Of a stretch of 64,000 bases of DNA, positions 18,108 through 27,589 are shown one piece after another. The position numbers were made by a program, and so were the translations under genes. The DNA is from Tabrizicola sp. (lineage in GTDB: Bacteria; Pseudomonadota; Alphaproteobacteria; Rhodobacterales; Rhodobacteraceae), in assembly GCA_016792685.1 (NCBI GenBank), contig JAEULQ010000028.1:1-64000 (forward strand). Direction: 5' to 3'. A model generated the notes under the pieces. It did no database searches, was not told the origin of the DNA, and worked only from the letters and a program-made list of their open reading frames with translations. Position 1 is the first letter of the stretch; each line of letters starts with the position of its first letter.

Positions 18108-18510
18108 AAATCGGCACCCGCGCCGCCGCCTTCTGCGCGGGCTTCTTCGGCACGATAACGGTTAACACCCCGTCCTTCATCTCCGCCTTCACCCCGCCCG
18201 AATCGGCGTCGTTGGGCAGGCGGAAACTGCGGCTGAAGCTCCCGAACTGGCGTTCCGAGAAGTACCAGGTATCCCCCTTCTCCTCCCGCTCGCTCTTCTT
18301 CTCTCCCCGCACCTGCACCACGCCGTCCTCGACCGTCACGTCGATGTCGGCCTCGGCCACGCCGGGCAGTTCCACCGCGATCCGGTAGGCGTCACCGTTC
18401 TGGCTCGCCTCCGCCGCGGGAGAGAGCCAGTCGGCCAGCCTGGTGCCCATCATCCGGAAGGGCTCATAAAGCGAGGGCCAGAAGTTGCCCGGCGATGATT
18501 TCTCAACCAT
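18097..18510 (-). CDS. Small heat-shock protein, Hsp20/alpha-crystallin family
   Basis: ATP-independent holdase, 137 aa. The alpha-crystallin domain spans about residues 40-130: [31 protein letters not shown], written here as its known landmarks VELPGV and RGEKK, then SFSRSFRLP and the [10 protein letters not shown] signature. Start 18510 has an ideal AGGAGG 6-7 nt upstream. A 22-bp palindrome lies about 60-80 nt upstream. Convergent overlap with purC. Confidence 0.95.
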   Translation of the reverse strand: MVEKSSPGNFWPSLYEPFRMMGTRLADWLSPAAEASQNGDAYRIAVELPGVAEADIDVTVEDGVVQVRGEKKSEREEKGDTWYFSERQFGSFSRSFRLPNDADSGGVKAEMKDGVLTVIVPKKPAQKAAARVPISKA

Positions 18511-18566
18511 TCTTTCCTCCTTTCCGTTTAGGAAACGTGACAACTTTGCACCCCGCCATAGCGGTC

Positions 18567-18588
18567 CGCCATGATCCGGATCATGGCG
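18567..18588. promoter_or_regulatory. 22-bp perfect palindrome upstream of hsp20, FNR/Crp-like core
   Basis: A perfect 11+11 palindrome centred between 18577 and 18578. Its core TGAT-CCGG-ATCA matches the inner bases of the FnrL/Dnr box TTGAT-N4-ATCAA, with A/T replaced at both outermost positions. It lies 57-78 bp upstream of the hsp20 start. Confidence 0.5.
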
Positions 18589-18697
18589 AAACGGCACTGG
18601 CGCGATAGAATAAAGGGGGGTATCTGCATCGCAGGAAAGCTGCCCGTTTGCGCTAACAGAAGCCCGGTCTAACCTCGGGCGGACAAGGGAGGAGCCG

Positions 18698-19621
18698 ATG
18701 ATTCTCAGCTGTGGCGAAGCGTTGATCGATATGCTGCCAAGGACTTCGACCGAAGGGGAGGCCTGCTTTGCCCCCTATGCCGGAGGGGCGGTGTTCAACA
18801 CGGCGATAGCCCTTGGCCGACTTGGCGCGCCGTCGGCGTTTTTCTCGGGTGTTTCCAATGACATGCTGGGGGAGATCCTGGCGGACACGTTGGTCGCTTC
18901 CAAAGTCGATACCCGCTTTCTCGCGCGGTCGGGCCGACCGACGACCGTGGCCTTCGTCAAGCTCGTGAATGGCCAGGCGACCTATGCCTTCTACGATGAA
19001 GCCACGGCGGGCCGGATGCTTTCCACAGCGGATCTGCCCAGCCTTCCAGCCGAAGTCAGTACACTCTTCCTGGGCGGGATCAGTCTGGTCAACGACCCCG
19101 CAGCCTCGACCTATGAGGCCCTGCAGGCCCGCGAAAGCGGTACCCGGGTCACGATGGTCGATCCCAATATCCGTCCCGGCTTCATTGCCGGAAAAGAAGC
19201 CGAATACCGTGCCCGGATCGAGCGGATGCTCGCCCGGGCCGATATCGTGAAGCTCTCGGACGAAGACCTGCACTGGCTGGAAGGGCAGGGTGACTTGACT
19301 GCGCTCGCCCGGGGGATTCTGGCTAAGGGGCCGAAGGTCGTTTTCATCACCGAAGGCGCCAAAGGCGCGCGGGCGGTGACAGCGACGCAGGACCGGTTTG
19401 TCGTGGCGCAGAAGGTCACGGTCGTCGATACCGTGGGCGCCGGCGACACGTTCAACGCGGGCGTCCTTGCGGCGCTGCATCAGGCTGGGGCGCTGACCAA
19501 GGCCGGGGTCGCAGTCCTATCGGACGCCACGCTCGACGCGGCCCTCAGCCTCGGGACCCGGGCCGCTGCGGTAACTGTCAGCCGGGCCGGGGCCAATCCG
19601 CCCTGGGCCAACGAGCTTTGA
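18698..19621 (+). CDS. PfkB-family carbohydrate kinase (fructokinase-like)
   Basis: Ribokinase-superfamily sugar kinase, 307 aa. N-terminal [14 protein letters not shown] and [16 protein letters not shown] match PfkB signature 1; signature 2 is [12 protein letters not shown] with the catalytic Asp (about 250). Fructose is the most likely substrate by resemblance, but other sugars are possible. RBS GGAGG precedes ATG 18698. The TGA overlaps the TTG start of dtd (TTGA), so the two form a pair. Confidence 0.9.
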   Translation: MILSCGEALIDMLPRTSTEGEACFAPYAGGAVFNTAIALGRLGAPSAFFSGVSNDMLGEILADTLVASKVDTRFLARSGRPTTVAFVKLVNGQATYAFYDEATAGRMLSTADLPSLPAEVSTLFLGGISLVNDPAASTYEALQARESGTRVTMVDPNIRPGFIAGKEAEYRARIERMLARADIVKLSDEDLHWLEGQGDLTALARGILAKGPKVVFITEGAKGARAVTATQDRFVVAQKVTVVDTVGAGDTFNAGVLAALHQAGALTKAGVAVLSDATLDAALSLGTRAAAVTVSRAGANPPWANEL

Positions 19622-20061
19622 GGGCGGTCCTGCAACGCGTCACCCGGGCCGAAGTGCGGGTGGACGGAGAGTTGATCGGCGAGACGGGGAAGGGCTTTCT
19701 GATCCTCGTTTGCGCCATGGCCGGCGACAGTGAGGCCGAGGCCGCAAGGCTGGCCGCCAAGGTCGCCAAACTGCGGGTTTTCAAGGACGCAGTGGGCAAG
19801 ATGAACCTCTCGGTCCGCGATATCGGCGGCGGGGCGCTGGTCGTCAGCCAGTTCACCCTTGCGGCGGACTTGCGCGGTAACCGGCCGGGTTTCTCCACCG
19901 CCGCACCGCCAGCCGAGGGCGAAAGGCTCTACCTCCATTTCAGCACATGCCTGGCAGCCGAGGGCGTTCCGGTCGCGAATGGCAGCTTCGGGGCCGACAT
20001 GGCGGTCAGCCTGGTGAATGACGGCCCGGTCACCATCTGGATGGACACCGACACACTCTGA
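19618..20061 (+). CDS. dtd: D-aminoacyl-tRNA deacylase
   Basis: Hydrolyses D-aminoacyl-tRNAs and glycyl-tRNA-Ala in proofreading. 147 aa, full length. Motifs: [13 protein letters not shown] start, SQFTL (residues 77-81) with the catalytic environment, and NDGPVTI near the C-terminus (GPVT cis-Pro region). The start is TTG at 19618, overlapping the kinase stop by four bases; no ATG is available upstream of the conserved MRAVLQRV segment. Followed by three tandem hairpins. Confidence 0.96.
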   Translation: MRAVLQRVTRAEVRVDGELIGETGKGFLILVCAMAGDSEAEAARLAAKVAKLRVFKDAVGKMNLSVRDIGGGALVVSQFTLAADLRGNRPGFSTAAPPAEGERLYLHFSTCLAAEGVPVANGSFGADMAVSLVNDGPVTIWMDTDTL

Positions 20062-20064
20062 GCC

Positions 20065-20132
20065 CCGGACTTTTCGAAAAGTCCGGACCGGAGCCTGTAA
20101 AGGCTCCGGCACGATTTCTTAAAAGAAATCGT
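20065..20132. terminator. Three tandem hairpins at a convergent junction
   Basis: Three perfect hairpins in a row: 20065-20086 (22-bp palindrome centred on TTCGAA), 20088-20109 (9-bp stem, GTAA loop) and 20111-20132 (10-bp stem, AA loop). They separate dtd from a convergent gene and probably terminate both. A related pair is at 61793-61836. Confidence 0.7.
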
Positions 20133-20142
20133 ATCCTTGAGG

Positions 20143-20661
20143 TCAGTTGAACGGGTTGCCCGGTGCCTGGATGGCTTCGCCGCATTCGATGAGTGCGCCG
20201 ATCGAGGCGCTGGACCCCGCCAGAGAATAGTTCTGGACGTCCGATCCATCTGCCGATCGCAGGTAGAGCCGGTTGCCGCGTGCCACCTCGTTGATGAAGT
20301 TCACCCCAGCCTGGCTGTCGGGCAGGTAGAACAGCACCGAATTCTGGTAAAGCTCGGCGCCCGTCAGGCTCCAGGGCGCGCGCCGGTCGATCTGAACTTC
20401 CAGATCCGCCGTGTCGCCTTCGCCGAATTGCCAGGCGGTCGAGTAGAACTGCAGCTGCACCGCCCCATCCGGGAAGGTCCAGATCGAGAAACTCTCGCCC
20501 GGAGCCGATACCTGCGCGACACAGCCGACCGAGCCATCGTCCCAGCCGACGACTTCGACCTGCCAATGCTTGTGCGAAAACAAGACCTCCGACTGCTGCG
20601 CGCCAGCCGAACCTGTCATTGCCACGACCAATGCCGCGGCCAAACCAAAGCGAAAGCCCAT
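20143..20661 (-). CDS. Hypothetical secreted protein
   Basis: 172-aa exported protein of unknown function. Signal peptide MGFRFGLAAALVVAMTGSAG with cleavage probably after AGA-QQ. The mature part looks beta-rich (HWQVEVVGWDDGSVGCVAQV, FSIWTFPDGAVQLQFYS) with two Cys that could pair. Invasion-associated-locus-B-like proteins have a similar layout, but I cannot confirm that. It lies 109 bp downstream of the acyl-CoA synthetase gene on the same strand. Confidence 0.7.
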   Translation of the reverse strand: MGFRFGLAAALVVAMTGSAGAQQSEVLFSHKHWQVEVVGWDDGSVGCVAQVSAPGESFSIWTFPDGAVQLQFYSTAWQFGEGDTADLEVQIDRRAPWSLTGAELYQNSVLFYLPDSQAGVNFINEVARGNRLYLRSADGSDVQNYSLAGSSASIGALIECGEAIQAPGNPFN

Positions 20662-20770
20662 CCTTTAATTCCCAGAAATGCGTCCCGTACCCACTTTTTC
20701 GCGCTTGGGCTCGCGTTTGGCAAATGAAAGTTTCTGTCACGTCTGGGACAATCTGTTCCCGGTCACAGGA

Positions 20771-22663
20771 TCAGGCCGTCCACTCCCACTGGTTCGAGAA
20801 CTGGCCCAGAATGCTCGCGACGGCCGCATCCTCGACCGGGGCGGATTTCTGCAACTGGGCCACCAGCCCGCGCTTCTTGTCTTCGATGACCGAAACCACC
20901 CGGGCAGGGATGCCGGCCTCTGCCAGAGCAGCGTCGTAGGTCCGGGTGATCGCCATGCGCCGAAGGTCCGGCTTGAACACCTTGCCGACCGCGGTCTTCG
21001 GCAGTTCCGGCAACACCTCGAGATACTTGGGCACCGCGGCGCGTTCGTGGATGTGTTGCGAGGCATAGGCCATCAGCTCGTCAACCGTGGCGGACGAACC
21101 CTTTACCAGCTCGACATAGGCGCAGGGAAGCTCACCCGCATGGGCATCGGGCTGGCCGATGGCGCCGACAAAGCCGACCGCCGCGTGACCCATCAGCGCC
21201 TCTTCGATGATCGCCGGGTCGATGTTGTGCCCGCCGCGGATGATCAGGTCCTTGGCCCGGCCGGTGATGAACAGATAGCCCTCTGCATCGACCCGACCCA
21301 GGTCGCCAGTCCGCAAGAAGCGGCCCTCGGCAAAAAGCTCCTTGTTCTTGTCGGCCTCGGTATAGGTCGAGCCCTCATAGACCCCGGGGTTCGAGATGCA
21401 GATCTCGCCCACTTCGTCGACGCCGCATTCCCGGAACTCGGTCGCGCCCTGCTTGGTCAGGATGCGGACCTGGGTATAGGGGAACATCAGGCCGACCGAG
21501 CCGATCTTCTTCACCCCATCCGGCGGGTTGATCGACACGAGACAAGTGGCTTCGGTCAGCCCATAGCCTTCGATGATCTCGATGCCCGTCTCCTTCTTGA
21601 ACCGGTTGTAAAGCTCGATCGGAAGGGGGGAGGAGCCCGAGAAGGCGTTCTTCAGGCTGGAGATATCCGCATTGACCGGCCGCTGCATCAGCGCTGCAAG
21701 CGCGGTCGGCACGGTGATCATGTAGGTCACCCGGTAGCGCTCGATCAGCTTCCAGAAGTTGTCGAAGACGCCCTCACCCCGATAGCCCTGCGGGGTCGGG
21801 AAGACGACATGCGCGCCCGACCCGATCATCGACATCAGGATTGGATAACAGGCGAAGACGTGGAAGAGGGGCAGGGGGCACATCACCACATCGGTCGGCT
21901 TGAACAGAAGCGTCGAGCCGAGCCAGCCGTTGTAGATCATGCCGCTGATCTTGTGCTGGGCGACCTTTGGCATGCCCGTGGTGCCGCCGGTGTGGAAATA
22001 GGCGGCGACATGGTCCTCGGTCCGGTCGGCGAAGGTCAGCTTGTCGGCCGGCATCCGTGCCATCTCGGCGCGGAAGTCCTTGACGTTCGCGGTGTGCTGC
22101 ACCGGGTTCTTCGGCCGCACCCAGGGCACGATGATCTTCTTCAACCCCGAGAGATAGGGGACGAGGTCGACCTCAAGCACCGTCTTCACGTTCGGCGCGA
22201 ACTGGATGGCTTCGCTTACTTTCTGCGGCAGGTCGGTCTTCGGAAAGGCCTTGAGGGTGACCACCACCTTGGCCTTGGTCTCGCGCAGGATGGCGGCGAT
22301 CTTTTCCGGCTCGAGGAGCGGGTTGATCGGGTTGACGATCCCGGCAACAGCCCCGCCCAGCAGCGTCACCGCGGTCTCCATCGCATTCGGCATGACAAAG
22401 GCGACCACGTCCTTTTCGCCCACGCCCAGCGACCGGAAGAGATTTGCGGCCTGTGTGACCTGGGCGTGAAGCTCGGCCCAACTCAGGGTGATCTTCTTCG
22501 TCTCCGGCCCCGACAGAAGCTGGTAACTGATCGCCGGGCGGCTTCCATGCGCTGCCTTGGCGCGCGAAAGATATTCGTACATTGACCGGGCTTGGCCCCG
22601 GTCGCTCCAGGGCATTTCAGCCTCGATGGCGCGCAAGTCGGCACTGGTCGCGAAAGTCGTCAT
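20771..22663 (-). CDS. AMP-forming acyl-CoA synthetase
   Basis: ANL-superfamily ligase, 630 aa, activating a carboxylic acid to its CoA thioester in the cytoplasm. AMP-binding motif YFHTGGTTGMPKVAQHK (P-loop, about residue 210), then EGYGLTE, GDLGRVDAEGYLFITGR (hinge) and the C-terminal lysine region KTAVGKVFKP. Substrate length is not predictable; the family includes medium/long-chain and aromatic ligases. Start 22663 has GGGAGGA 6-7 nt upstream. It is 112 bp downstream of the ABC exporter. Confidence 0.92.
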   Translation of the reverse strand: MTTFATSADLRAIEAEMPWSDRGQARSMYEYLSRAKAAHGSRPAISYQLLSGPETKKITLSWAELHAQVTQAANLFRSLGVGEKDVVAFVMPNAMETAVTLLGGAVAGIVNPINPLLEPEKIAAILRETKAKVVVTLKAFPKTDLPQKVSEAIQFAPNVKTVLEVDLVPYLSGLKKIIVPWVRPKNPVQHTANVKDFRAEMARMPADKLTFADRTEDHVAAYFHTGGTTGMPKVAQHKISGMIYNGWLGSTLLFKPTDVVMCPLPLFHVFACYPILMSMIGSGAHVVFPTPQGYRGEGVFDNFWKLIERYRVTYMITVPTALAALMQRPVNADISSLKNAFSGSSPLPIELYNRFKKETGIEIIEGYGLTEATCLVSINPPDGVKKIGSVGLMFPYTQVRILTKQGATEFRECGVDEVGEICISNPGVYEGSTYTEADKNKELFAEGRFLRTGDLGRVDAEGYLFITGRAKDLIIRGGHNIDPAIIEEALMGHAAVGFVGAIGQPDAHAGELPCAYVELVKGSSATVDELMAYASQHIHERAAVPKYLEVLPELPKTAVGKVFKPDLRRMAITRTYDAALAEAGIPARVVSVIEDKKRGLVAQLQKSAPVEDAAVASILGQFSNQWEWTA

Positions 22664-22775
22664 GTCATTCCTCCCCTGGCGTGCCGGCTGTTTCCGCAGG
22701 CTTTGGCTCAAGATGGGGATGGATCAGACGTTTGTGAAGTCGGATTGTCTTGACCCTGTAAGGTCGGACGCGACG

Positions 22776-24557
22776 TCAGACCGCGCCTTCGGTGAATTGA
22801 AGCCGCGCGAGCCGCGCATAAAGCCCTTCGCCCGCGACCAGTTCCTCATGCGTGCCCTGGGCCACGATCCGCCCCTCGTCGAAGACGACGATCCGGTCGG
22901 CCCGCTTCACCGTGGCCAGCCGGTGCGCCACGACCAGCGTCGTCCGCCCTTCCGAAAGCTTTTCCACCGCCGCCTGTACCAGCCGTTCGCTCTCGGCATC
23001 AAGCGCCGAGGTCGCCTCGTCCAGAAGCAGGATCGGCGCGTCGCGCAGGATCGCCCGCGCAATCGCCACCCGCTGCTTCTGCCCGCCCGAGAGCATCACC
23101 CCGCGCTCGCCCAGATAGCTGTCATAGCCTTGCGGCAGGGCCGCCAGGAATTCATGCGCCGCCGCCGCCTTTGCGGCCGCCTCGACCTCGGCATCGGTCG
23201 CGTCCAGGCGGCCAAAGCGGATGTTTTCGCGGGCCGAGGTGGCAAAGATCACCGGGTCCTGCGGCACCAGCGCAATCGCCTGCCGGAAATCCCCGCGGGC
23301 GAGATCGCTCAACGGAAGCCCATCCAGCGTGATCCGGCCCCCCTGGGGGTCATAGAACCGCATCAGAAGCTGCAGGATCGTGGTCTTGCCCGCGCCGGAG
23401 GGCCCGACCAGCGCCACCGTCTCGCCGGGCTTCACGTGCAAGGAGACCCCGTTCAGCGCCGAAGCCTCGGGCCGCGCCGGATAGCGGAAGGTTACGTCCT
23501 CAAAGGCGATCTCGCCCCGCACCGGCCGGGGCAGGGCCTTTGGCCGCACGGGGTCCTGCACCGAATCCTCGGCGCCCAGGAGCTCCACCAGCCGCTCGGT
23601 CGCCCCGGCGGCGCGCTGAATTTCGCCCCAGATCTCTGACAGCGCCCCCACGGCCCCCGCCACCATCACAGCATAGATGACGAACTGGATGAGCGCACCG
23701 ACCGACATCTCGCCCGACCGCACGTCCCGCGCCCCGACCCAAAGGACGCCCACCACACCGGCGAATACCAGAAAGATCACGATCATCGTCATCACGGCCC
23801 GCGTCTTGATCCGCGCCTTGGCCGAGAGGAACGACTTTTCCGTGACCTCAGCGAACTGGCCCCGCGTTTCGGCCTCATGGGTAAAGGCCTGCACGGTCTG
23901 AACCGAAGACAGCGCTTCCGAGGCTGCGCCGGACGATGAGGCGATCCAGTCCTGATTTTCCCGCGACAGGGTCCGCAGCTTTCGCCCCAGAACCACGATC
24001 GGCACGATGATCGCGGGCACGATCAGCAGCACCAGTCCCGTCAGCTTGGCCGAGGTCAGGAACAGAAGCACCAACCCGCCCAGCAGGATCAGAACGTTGC
24101 GCAATGCGACCGAGACCGAGGATCCGATGACCGACAGGATCAGCGTCGTGTCGGTCGTGATCCGGCTCAGGACCTCACCGGTCAGGATGCGTTCGAAAAA
24201 CGCAGGCGACATGCCCAGAACCCGGTCAAACAGGGCGCGCCGGATATCGGCCACCACCCGTTCACCCAGCCTGGTCACCAGGTAGTAGCGCGCGCCTGTC
24301 CCCAGAGCCAAAAGCGCGGCAATCGCCAGCGCTGCGCCGAAATACTTGTCCAGAAGCTCGACGTGGGCCGAGTTGAACCCATCCACCACCCGCCGCACGG
24401 CAAGGGGCAGGACCAGGCTGATCCCGGCCGTCAGGATCAGCGCCAAGAGCGCCAGCCCGGCCAGCCCGCGGTAGGGCCAGAGGAACGGCACGAGCCCGCG
24501 CAGCGCGCCCACCCGTTTCGACTTCGGCCGATCCTCGACCACTGAGCTGTCCGACAT
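22776..24557 (-). CDS. ABC exporter, fused membrane and ATPase domains
   Basis: Half-transporter of the MsbA/type IV exporter class, 593 aa. The N-terminal half has six hydrophobic helices; the C-terminal nucleotide-binding domain shows Walker A GPSGAGKTT, ABC signature MLSGGQKQR, Walker B LLLDEATSALD and the switch VAHRLATV. Probably functions as a homodimer exporting a lipid or hydrophobic compound. Same strand and upstream of the acyl-CoA synthetase; divergent from the hydrolase at 24771. Confidence 0.93.
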   Translation of the reverse strand: MSDSSVVEDRPKSKRVGALRGLVPFLWPYRGLAGLALLALILTAGISLVLPLAVRRVVDGFNSAHVELLDKYFGAALAIAALLALGTGARYYLVTRLGERVVADIRRALFDRVLGMSPAFFERILTGEVLSRITTDTTLILSVIGSSVSVALRNVLILLGGLVLLFLTSAKLTGLVLLIVPAIIVPIVVLGRKLRTLSRENQDWIASSSGAASEALSSVQTVQAFTHEAETRGQFAEVTEKSFLSAKARIKTRAVMTMIVIFLVFAGVVGVLWVGARDVRSGEMSVGALIQFVIYAVMVAGAVGALSEIWGEIQRAAGATERLVELLGAEDSVQDPVRPKALPRPVRGEIAFEDVTFRYPARPEASALNGVSLHVKPGETVALVGPSGAGKTTILQLLMRFYDPQGGRITLDGLPLSDLARGDFRQAIALVPQDPVIFATSARENIRFGRLDATDAEVEAAAKAAAAHEFLAALPQGYDSYLGERGVMLSGGQKQRVAIARAILRDAPILLLDEATSALDAESERLVQAAVEKLSEGRTTLVVAHRLATVKRADRIVVFDEGRIVAQGTHEELVAGEGLYARLARLQFTEGAV

Positions 24558-24770
24558 CCGCGCTTTGCCTCACTCTGTCCGCCCAAGGGTTTAGTCTGCG
24601 AAGCCCCTGCCCACAAGCACCGGTCGCCGCGACCGAAGGCACCGGCCATCTGATCTGGCAGCACCAGCCACAGTTCCACACGGTCAAAAGGTTTCCGCGC
24701 AGCCCGTCTTGCTCCCCCTTTCCCCTGCCCGCGCCCCATGCCACCTTCGCGGCGGAAAGGACCCGGACCA

Positions 24771-25595
24771 ATGACCCCCAGCCGCTTCCGCGCCCCAGAT
24801 GGCGCCATGCTCGCCTATAGCGATGAGGGCCAAGGCCTGCCGCTTCTTTGCCTCGCGGGCCTGACCCGGACGATGGCGGATTTCGACTATCTCGCCCCGC
24901 ATCTGCCACCCCTGCGTCTGATCCGGATGGACTACCGGGGCAGGGGGGCCAGCGACTGGACCGGCCCCGAGACCTATACGATCGAGCAGGAAGGCCGCGA
25001 TGCCCTGGCCCTTCTCGATCATTTGGGCATCGAAAGGGCGGCCGTTCTTGGCACCTCCCGCGGCGGTCTGATCGGCATGGTCCTCGGCGCTGTGGCCCGC
25101 GCACGGCTCCTTGGCCTTTGCCTCAACGATGTTGGCCCCGAGATCGCCCGCGACGGCCTGACCCGCATCTTCGACTATGTCGGCCGCAACCCGGCGGGCA
25201 AGACCTATGCGGGCTATGCCGAGCGCCTGTCCCGCAGCCCCGGCTTCGAGGGCGTCCCGATGTCGCGCTGGCTGGAGGAAGCCCGGAAACTTTCCATCGA
25301 GACCCCCGAGGGCCTTCGCCTGCGCTACGACCCCGCCCTGCGCGAGCCCTTCCTCAAGGCCTTCGACGGCCCGCCCGTCGACCTCTGGCCGCTCTTCGAC
25401 GCCCTCGCAGGCCTGCCGCTCGCCCTGATCCGCGGCGCGAATTCCGACCTCCTGACCGCCGCGACCGCAGCCGAGATGCGCCGCCGCCGCCCCGACATGC
25501 TTTTCGCCGATGTTGCGGGCCGCGCGCATATCCCCTTTCTCGACGAACCCGAAAGCCTCGCCTTGATCCACAGCTTCCTTGGAGGCCTGCAATGA
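24771..25595 (+). CDS. Alpha/beta-fold hydrolase
   Basis: 274-aa serine hydrolase. Nucleophile elbow LGTSRGG places Ser96; the oxyanion region LCLAGLTRTM comes after the first strand; a late AGRAHIPFLDEPE contains the candidate catalytic His. Start 24771 (MTPSRFRAPDGAMLAY) has GGAAAGGA upstream. Its stop overlaps the ATG of the dehydratase (ATGA), and that gene in turn overlaps another hydrolase-fold gene, so the three form a tight unit. Substrate unknown. Confidence 0.88.
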   Translation: MTPSRFRAPDGAMLAYSDEGQGLPLLCLAGLTRTMADFDYLAPHLPPLRLIRMDYRGRGASDWTGPETYTIEQEGRDALALLDHLGIERAAVLGTSRGGLIGMVLGAVARARLLGLCLNDVGPEIARDGLTRIFDYVGRNPAGKTYAGYAERLSRSPGFEGVPMSRWLEEARKLSIETPEGLRLRYDPALREPFLKAFDGPPVDLWPLFDALAGLPLALIRGANSDLLTAATAAEMRRRRPDMLFADVAGRAHIPFLDEPESLALIHSFLGGLQ

Positions 25596-26560
25596 CCGAT
25601 ATCGCCCGGATCGAGGCTGCCGCCCGCCGAATGCAGGGCCAGGTCCGTCAGACTCCCCTGCTCAACGCCCCGCTTCTCGACCGCCTCGCCGGTCGCCGGA
25701 TCTTCGTCAAAGCCGAATGCCTGCAACTGACCGGCAGCTTCAAGGCGCGCGGCGGCTGGTCCGCCGTCTCGGCCCTCTCGCCCGAGGCCCGGGCCCGGGG
25801 CGTCATCGCCTATTCCTCTGGCAACCATGCCCAAGGGGTCGCCTATGCAGCCGCCCGCCACGGTAGCCCATGCGTCATCCTGATGCCCTCCGACGCGCCG
25901 CAGGTGAAGATCGACAACACCCGCAGCTACGGCGCCGAGGTTGTGCTCTACGACCGCGCCACTGCCGACCGCGACGCGATCGGGGCCCAGCTCTCCAGCG
26001 AGCGCGGTCTGACGCTGATCAAGCCCTATGACGACCCAGAGGTCATCGCCGGTCAGGGCACCGTGGGCCTCGAACTCGCCGCCCAAGCCACCGAAGCCGG
26101 GGTCACTGAGGCGCAGGTCCTCGTCTGCTGCGGTGGCGGCGGCCTCTCCTCCGGCATCGCCCTGGCGCTTGAAGCCCGCGCCCCCGGCCTCAAGGTCCGC
26201 ACCGCCGAGCCTGAAGGCTTCGACGACATGGCCCGCTCGCTAAACAGCGGAAAGCGCGAGAAGAACCCCGCCGCTGCAGGCTCGATCTGCGACGCGATCC
26301 TCACCCCCAGTCCGGGCGAGATCACCTTCCCGATCCTCTCCCGCCTCGCCGGTCCCGGCACCGTGATCAGCGACGATCAGGCCCTTCGAGCCGTGGCTCT
26401 GGCCTTCACCCATCTCAGGATCGTTCTCGAACCCGGCGGTGCCGCCGCCCTTGCGGCCGCCCTTTTCACCCCCGACCTCCCCGACACCGTCATCGCTGTC
26501 GCCACCGGCGGCAATGTCGACCCCAGGACCTTCGCCCGGGCGCTGGAGCTTTATGCCTGA
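25592..26560 (+). CDS. Threonine/serine dehydratase (PLP-dependent)
   Basis: Fold-type II PLP enzyme of the threonine ammonia-lyase/serine racemase group, 322 aa, lacking the regulatory ACT domain of long biosynthetic IlvA, so more like catabolic TdcB. PLP lysine is K51 in GSFKARGG; SSGNHAQG (75-82) binds substrate and CCGGGGLSSG holds the PLP phosphate. It overlaps the upstream hydrolase by four bases and the downstream one by one base. Whether the substrate is threonine or a modified hydroxy amino acid cannot be told from sequence. Confidence 0.9.
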   Translation: MTDIARIEAAARRMQGQVRQTPLLNAPLLDRLAGRRIFVKAECLQLTGSFKARGGWSAVSALSPEARARGVIAYSSGNHAQGVAYAAARHGSPCVILMPSDAPQVKIDNTRSYGAEVVLYDRATADRDAIGAQLSSERGLTLIKPYDDPEVIAGQGTVGLELAAQATEAGVTEAQVLVCCGGGGLSSGIALALEARAPGLKVRTAEPEGFDDMARSLNSGKREKNPAAAGSICDAILTPSPGEITFPILSRLAGPGTVISDDQALRAVALAFTHLRIVLEPGGAAALAAALFTPDLPDTVIAVATGGNVDPRTFARALELYA

Positions 26561-27336
26561 TGCTGGTCTGGCTCGACGACCTGCGCCTGAATGCCGAGCT
26601 CACCGGCCCCACCGATGCCCCGCCGCTCGTGCTGATCCACGGTCTCGGCCTTGACCTACGCTTTTGGGACGCGCTTCTCCCCCACCTCGCCCGCCAACGC
26701 ACCCTGCGGCTGGACCTGCGCGGCCATGGGCTCTCCGACACGCCACCCGCCCCCTACGCTATGGGCGCGCTCATCCGCGACGTCGAACGTCTGATGAGCC
26801 ACTTCGCCCTGAAAGACGCCGTCATCCTCGGCGCCGGCGAAGGCGGCCTGATCGCCCAAGGCCTTGCGGTGAAACGCCTCGACCTCATCCGCGCGATGAT
26901 CCTGACCGGCGCTGCCACCCGCTTTGCCAATCCCGCCATATGGGAGGCCCGCCTCGCCCGCCTCCGCGCCGAGGGCCCCGACTACGACGCCGAATGCGCT
27001 GCCCGCCTCGGCCCCCGTTGGCAAAGCCACCCAGCCAGGGAAGCTACTCTCGCCATGCTGCGCCAGACCCGCCCCGAGGGTTGGGAGGGCTTTGCCACCG
27101 CTATTGCCACTGCCGATTTCTACCAGACTACCGCGACCCTGACGCTTCCGACCCTGACCCTCGCCGGAGCTGACGACCGTAAATGCCCGCCCGACCTGCA
27201 ACGCGAGACAGCCGACCTCATCGCAGGCGCCGATTTCCAGCTTGTGCGCGGCGCGGGCCACCTGGCGATGCTGACCCACCCGGAGCCCTTCGCCGAGGCA
27301 GTCTTGTCCTTTCTCACCCGGATCGGGCACCGCTAG
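26560..27336 (+). CDS. Alpha/beta-hydrolase homologue lacking the catalytic serine
   Basis: 258 aa, overall closest to 3-oxoadipate enol-lactonase (PcaD)-like proteins: VLIHGLGLDLRFWD oxyanion region, LDLRGHGLSD, AGADDRK (acid, D205 or D206) and GAGHLAML (His234). The nucleophile elbow, normally GxSxGG, reads GAGEGG at 91-96, so the nucleophile position 93 is Gly. It is probably not a serine hydrolase; it may be a binding protein, use other chemistry, or be decaying. Its ATG overlaps the dehydratase stop by one base. Confidence 0.85.
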   Translation: MLVWLDDLRLNAELTGPTDAPPLVLIHGLGLDLRFWDALLPHLARQRTLRLDLRGHGLSDTPPAPYAMGALIRDVERLMSHFALKDAVILGAGEGGLIAQGLAVKRLDLIRAMILTGAATRFANPAIWEARLARLRAEGPDYDAECAARLGPRWQSHPAREATLAMLRQTRPEGWEGFATAIATADFYQTTATLTLPTLTLAGADDRKCPPDLQRETADLIAGADFQLVRGAGHLAMLTHPEPFAEAVLSFLTRIGHR

Positions 27337-27589
27337 GTCTACAATCTTGCACCAAGCTCACATTTCACGGGCATTCTGTCCGCAGATTTCGGCAGAATAT
27401 GGCATTTTTCGAACACCTTGCTGCCTGCCCCGGCCGTAACACATCTGCCCAAGCGGTCATTCCATTTGCGTCACTTTTGCGTCGCTTTTCTGGGGCCGAA
27501 CAGCTTGCCCGCGCCGTACCTTTCCCAGCGAAGACATTCCACGCGGGACGGGAAAGACCCGGCTCCTCCGCCAAACGAAGGGCGCACCG

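Noticed and set aside
24848-25591. N-terminal extension of the threonine dehydratase
   Set aside because: It is an alternative frame of the upstream hydrolase; the family start with TDIARIEAAARR lies at 25592.
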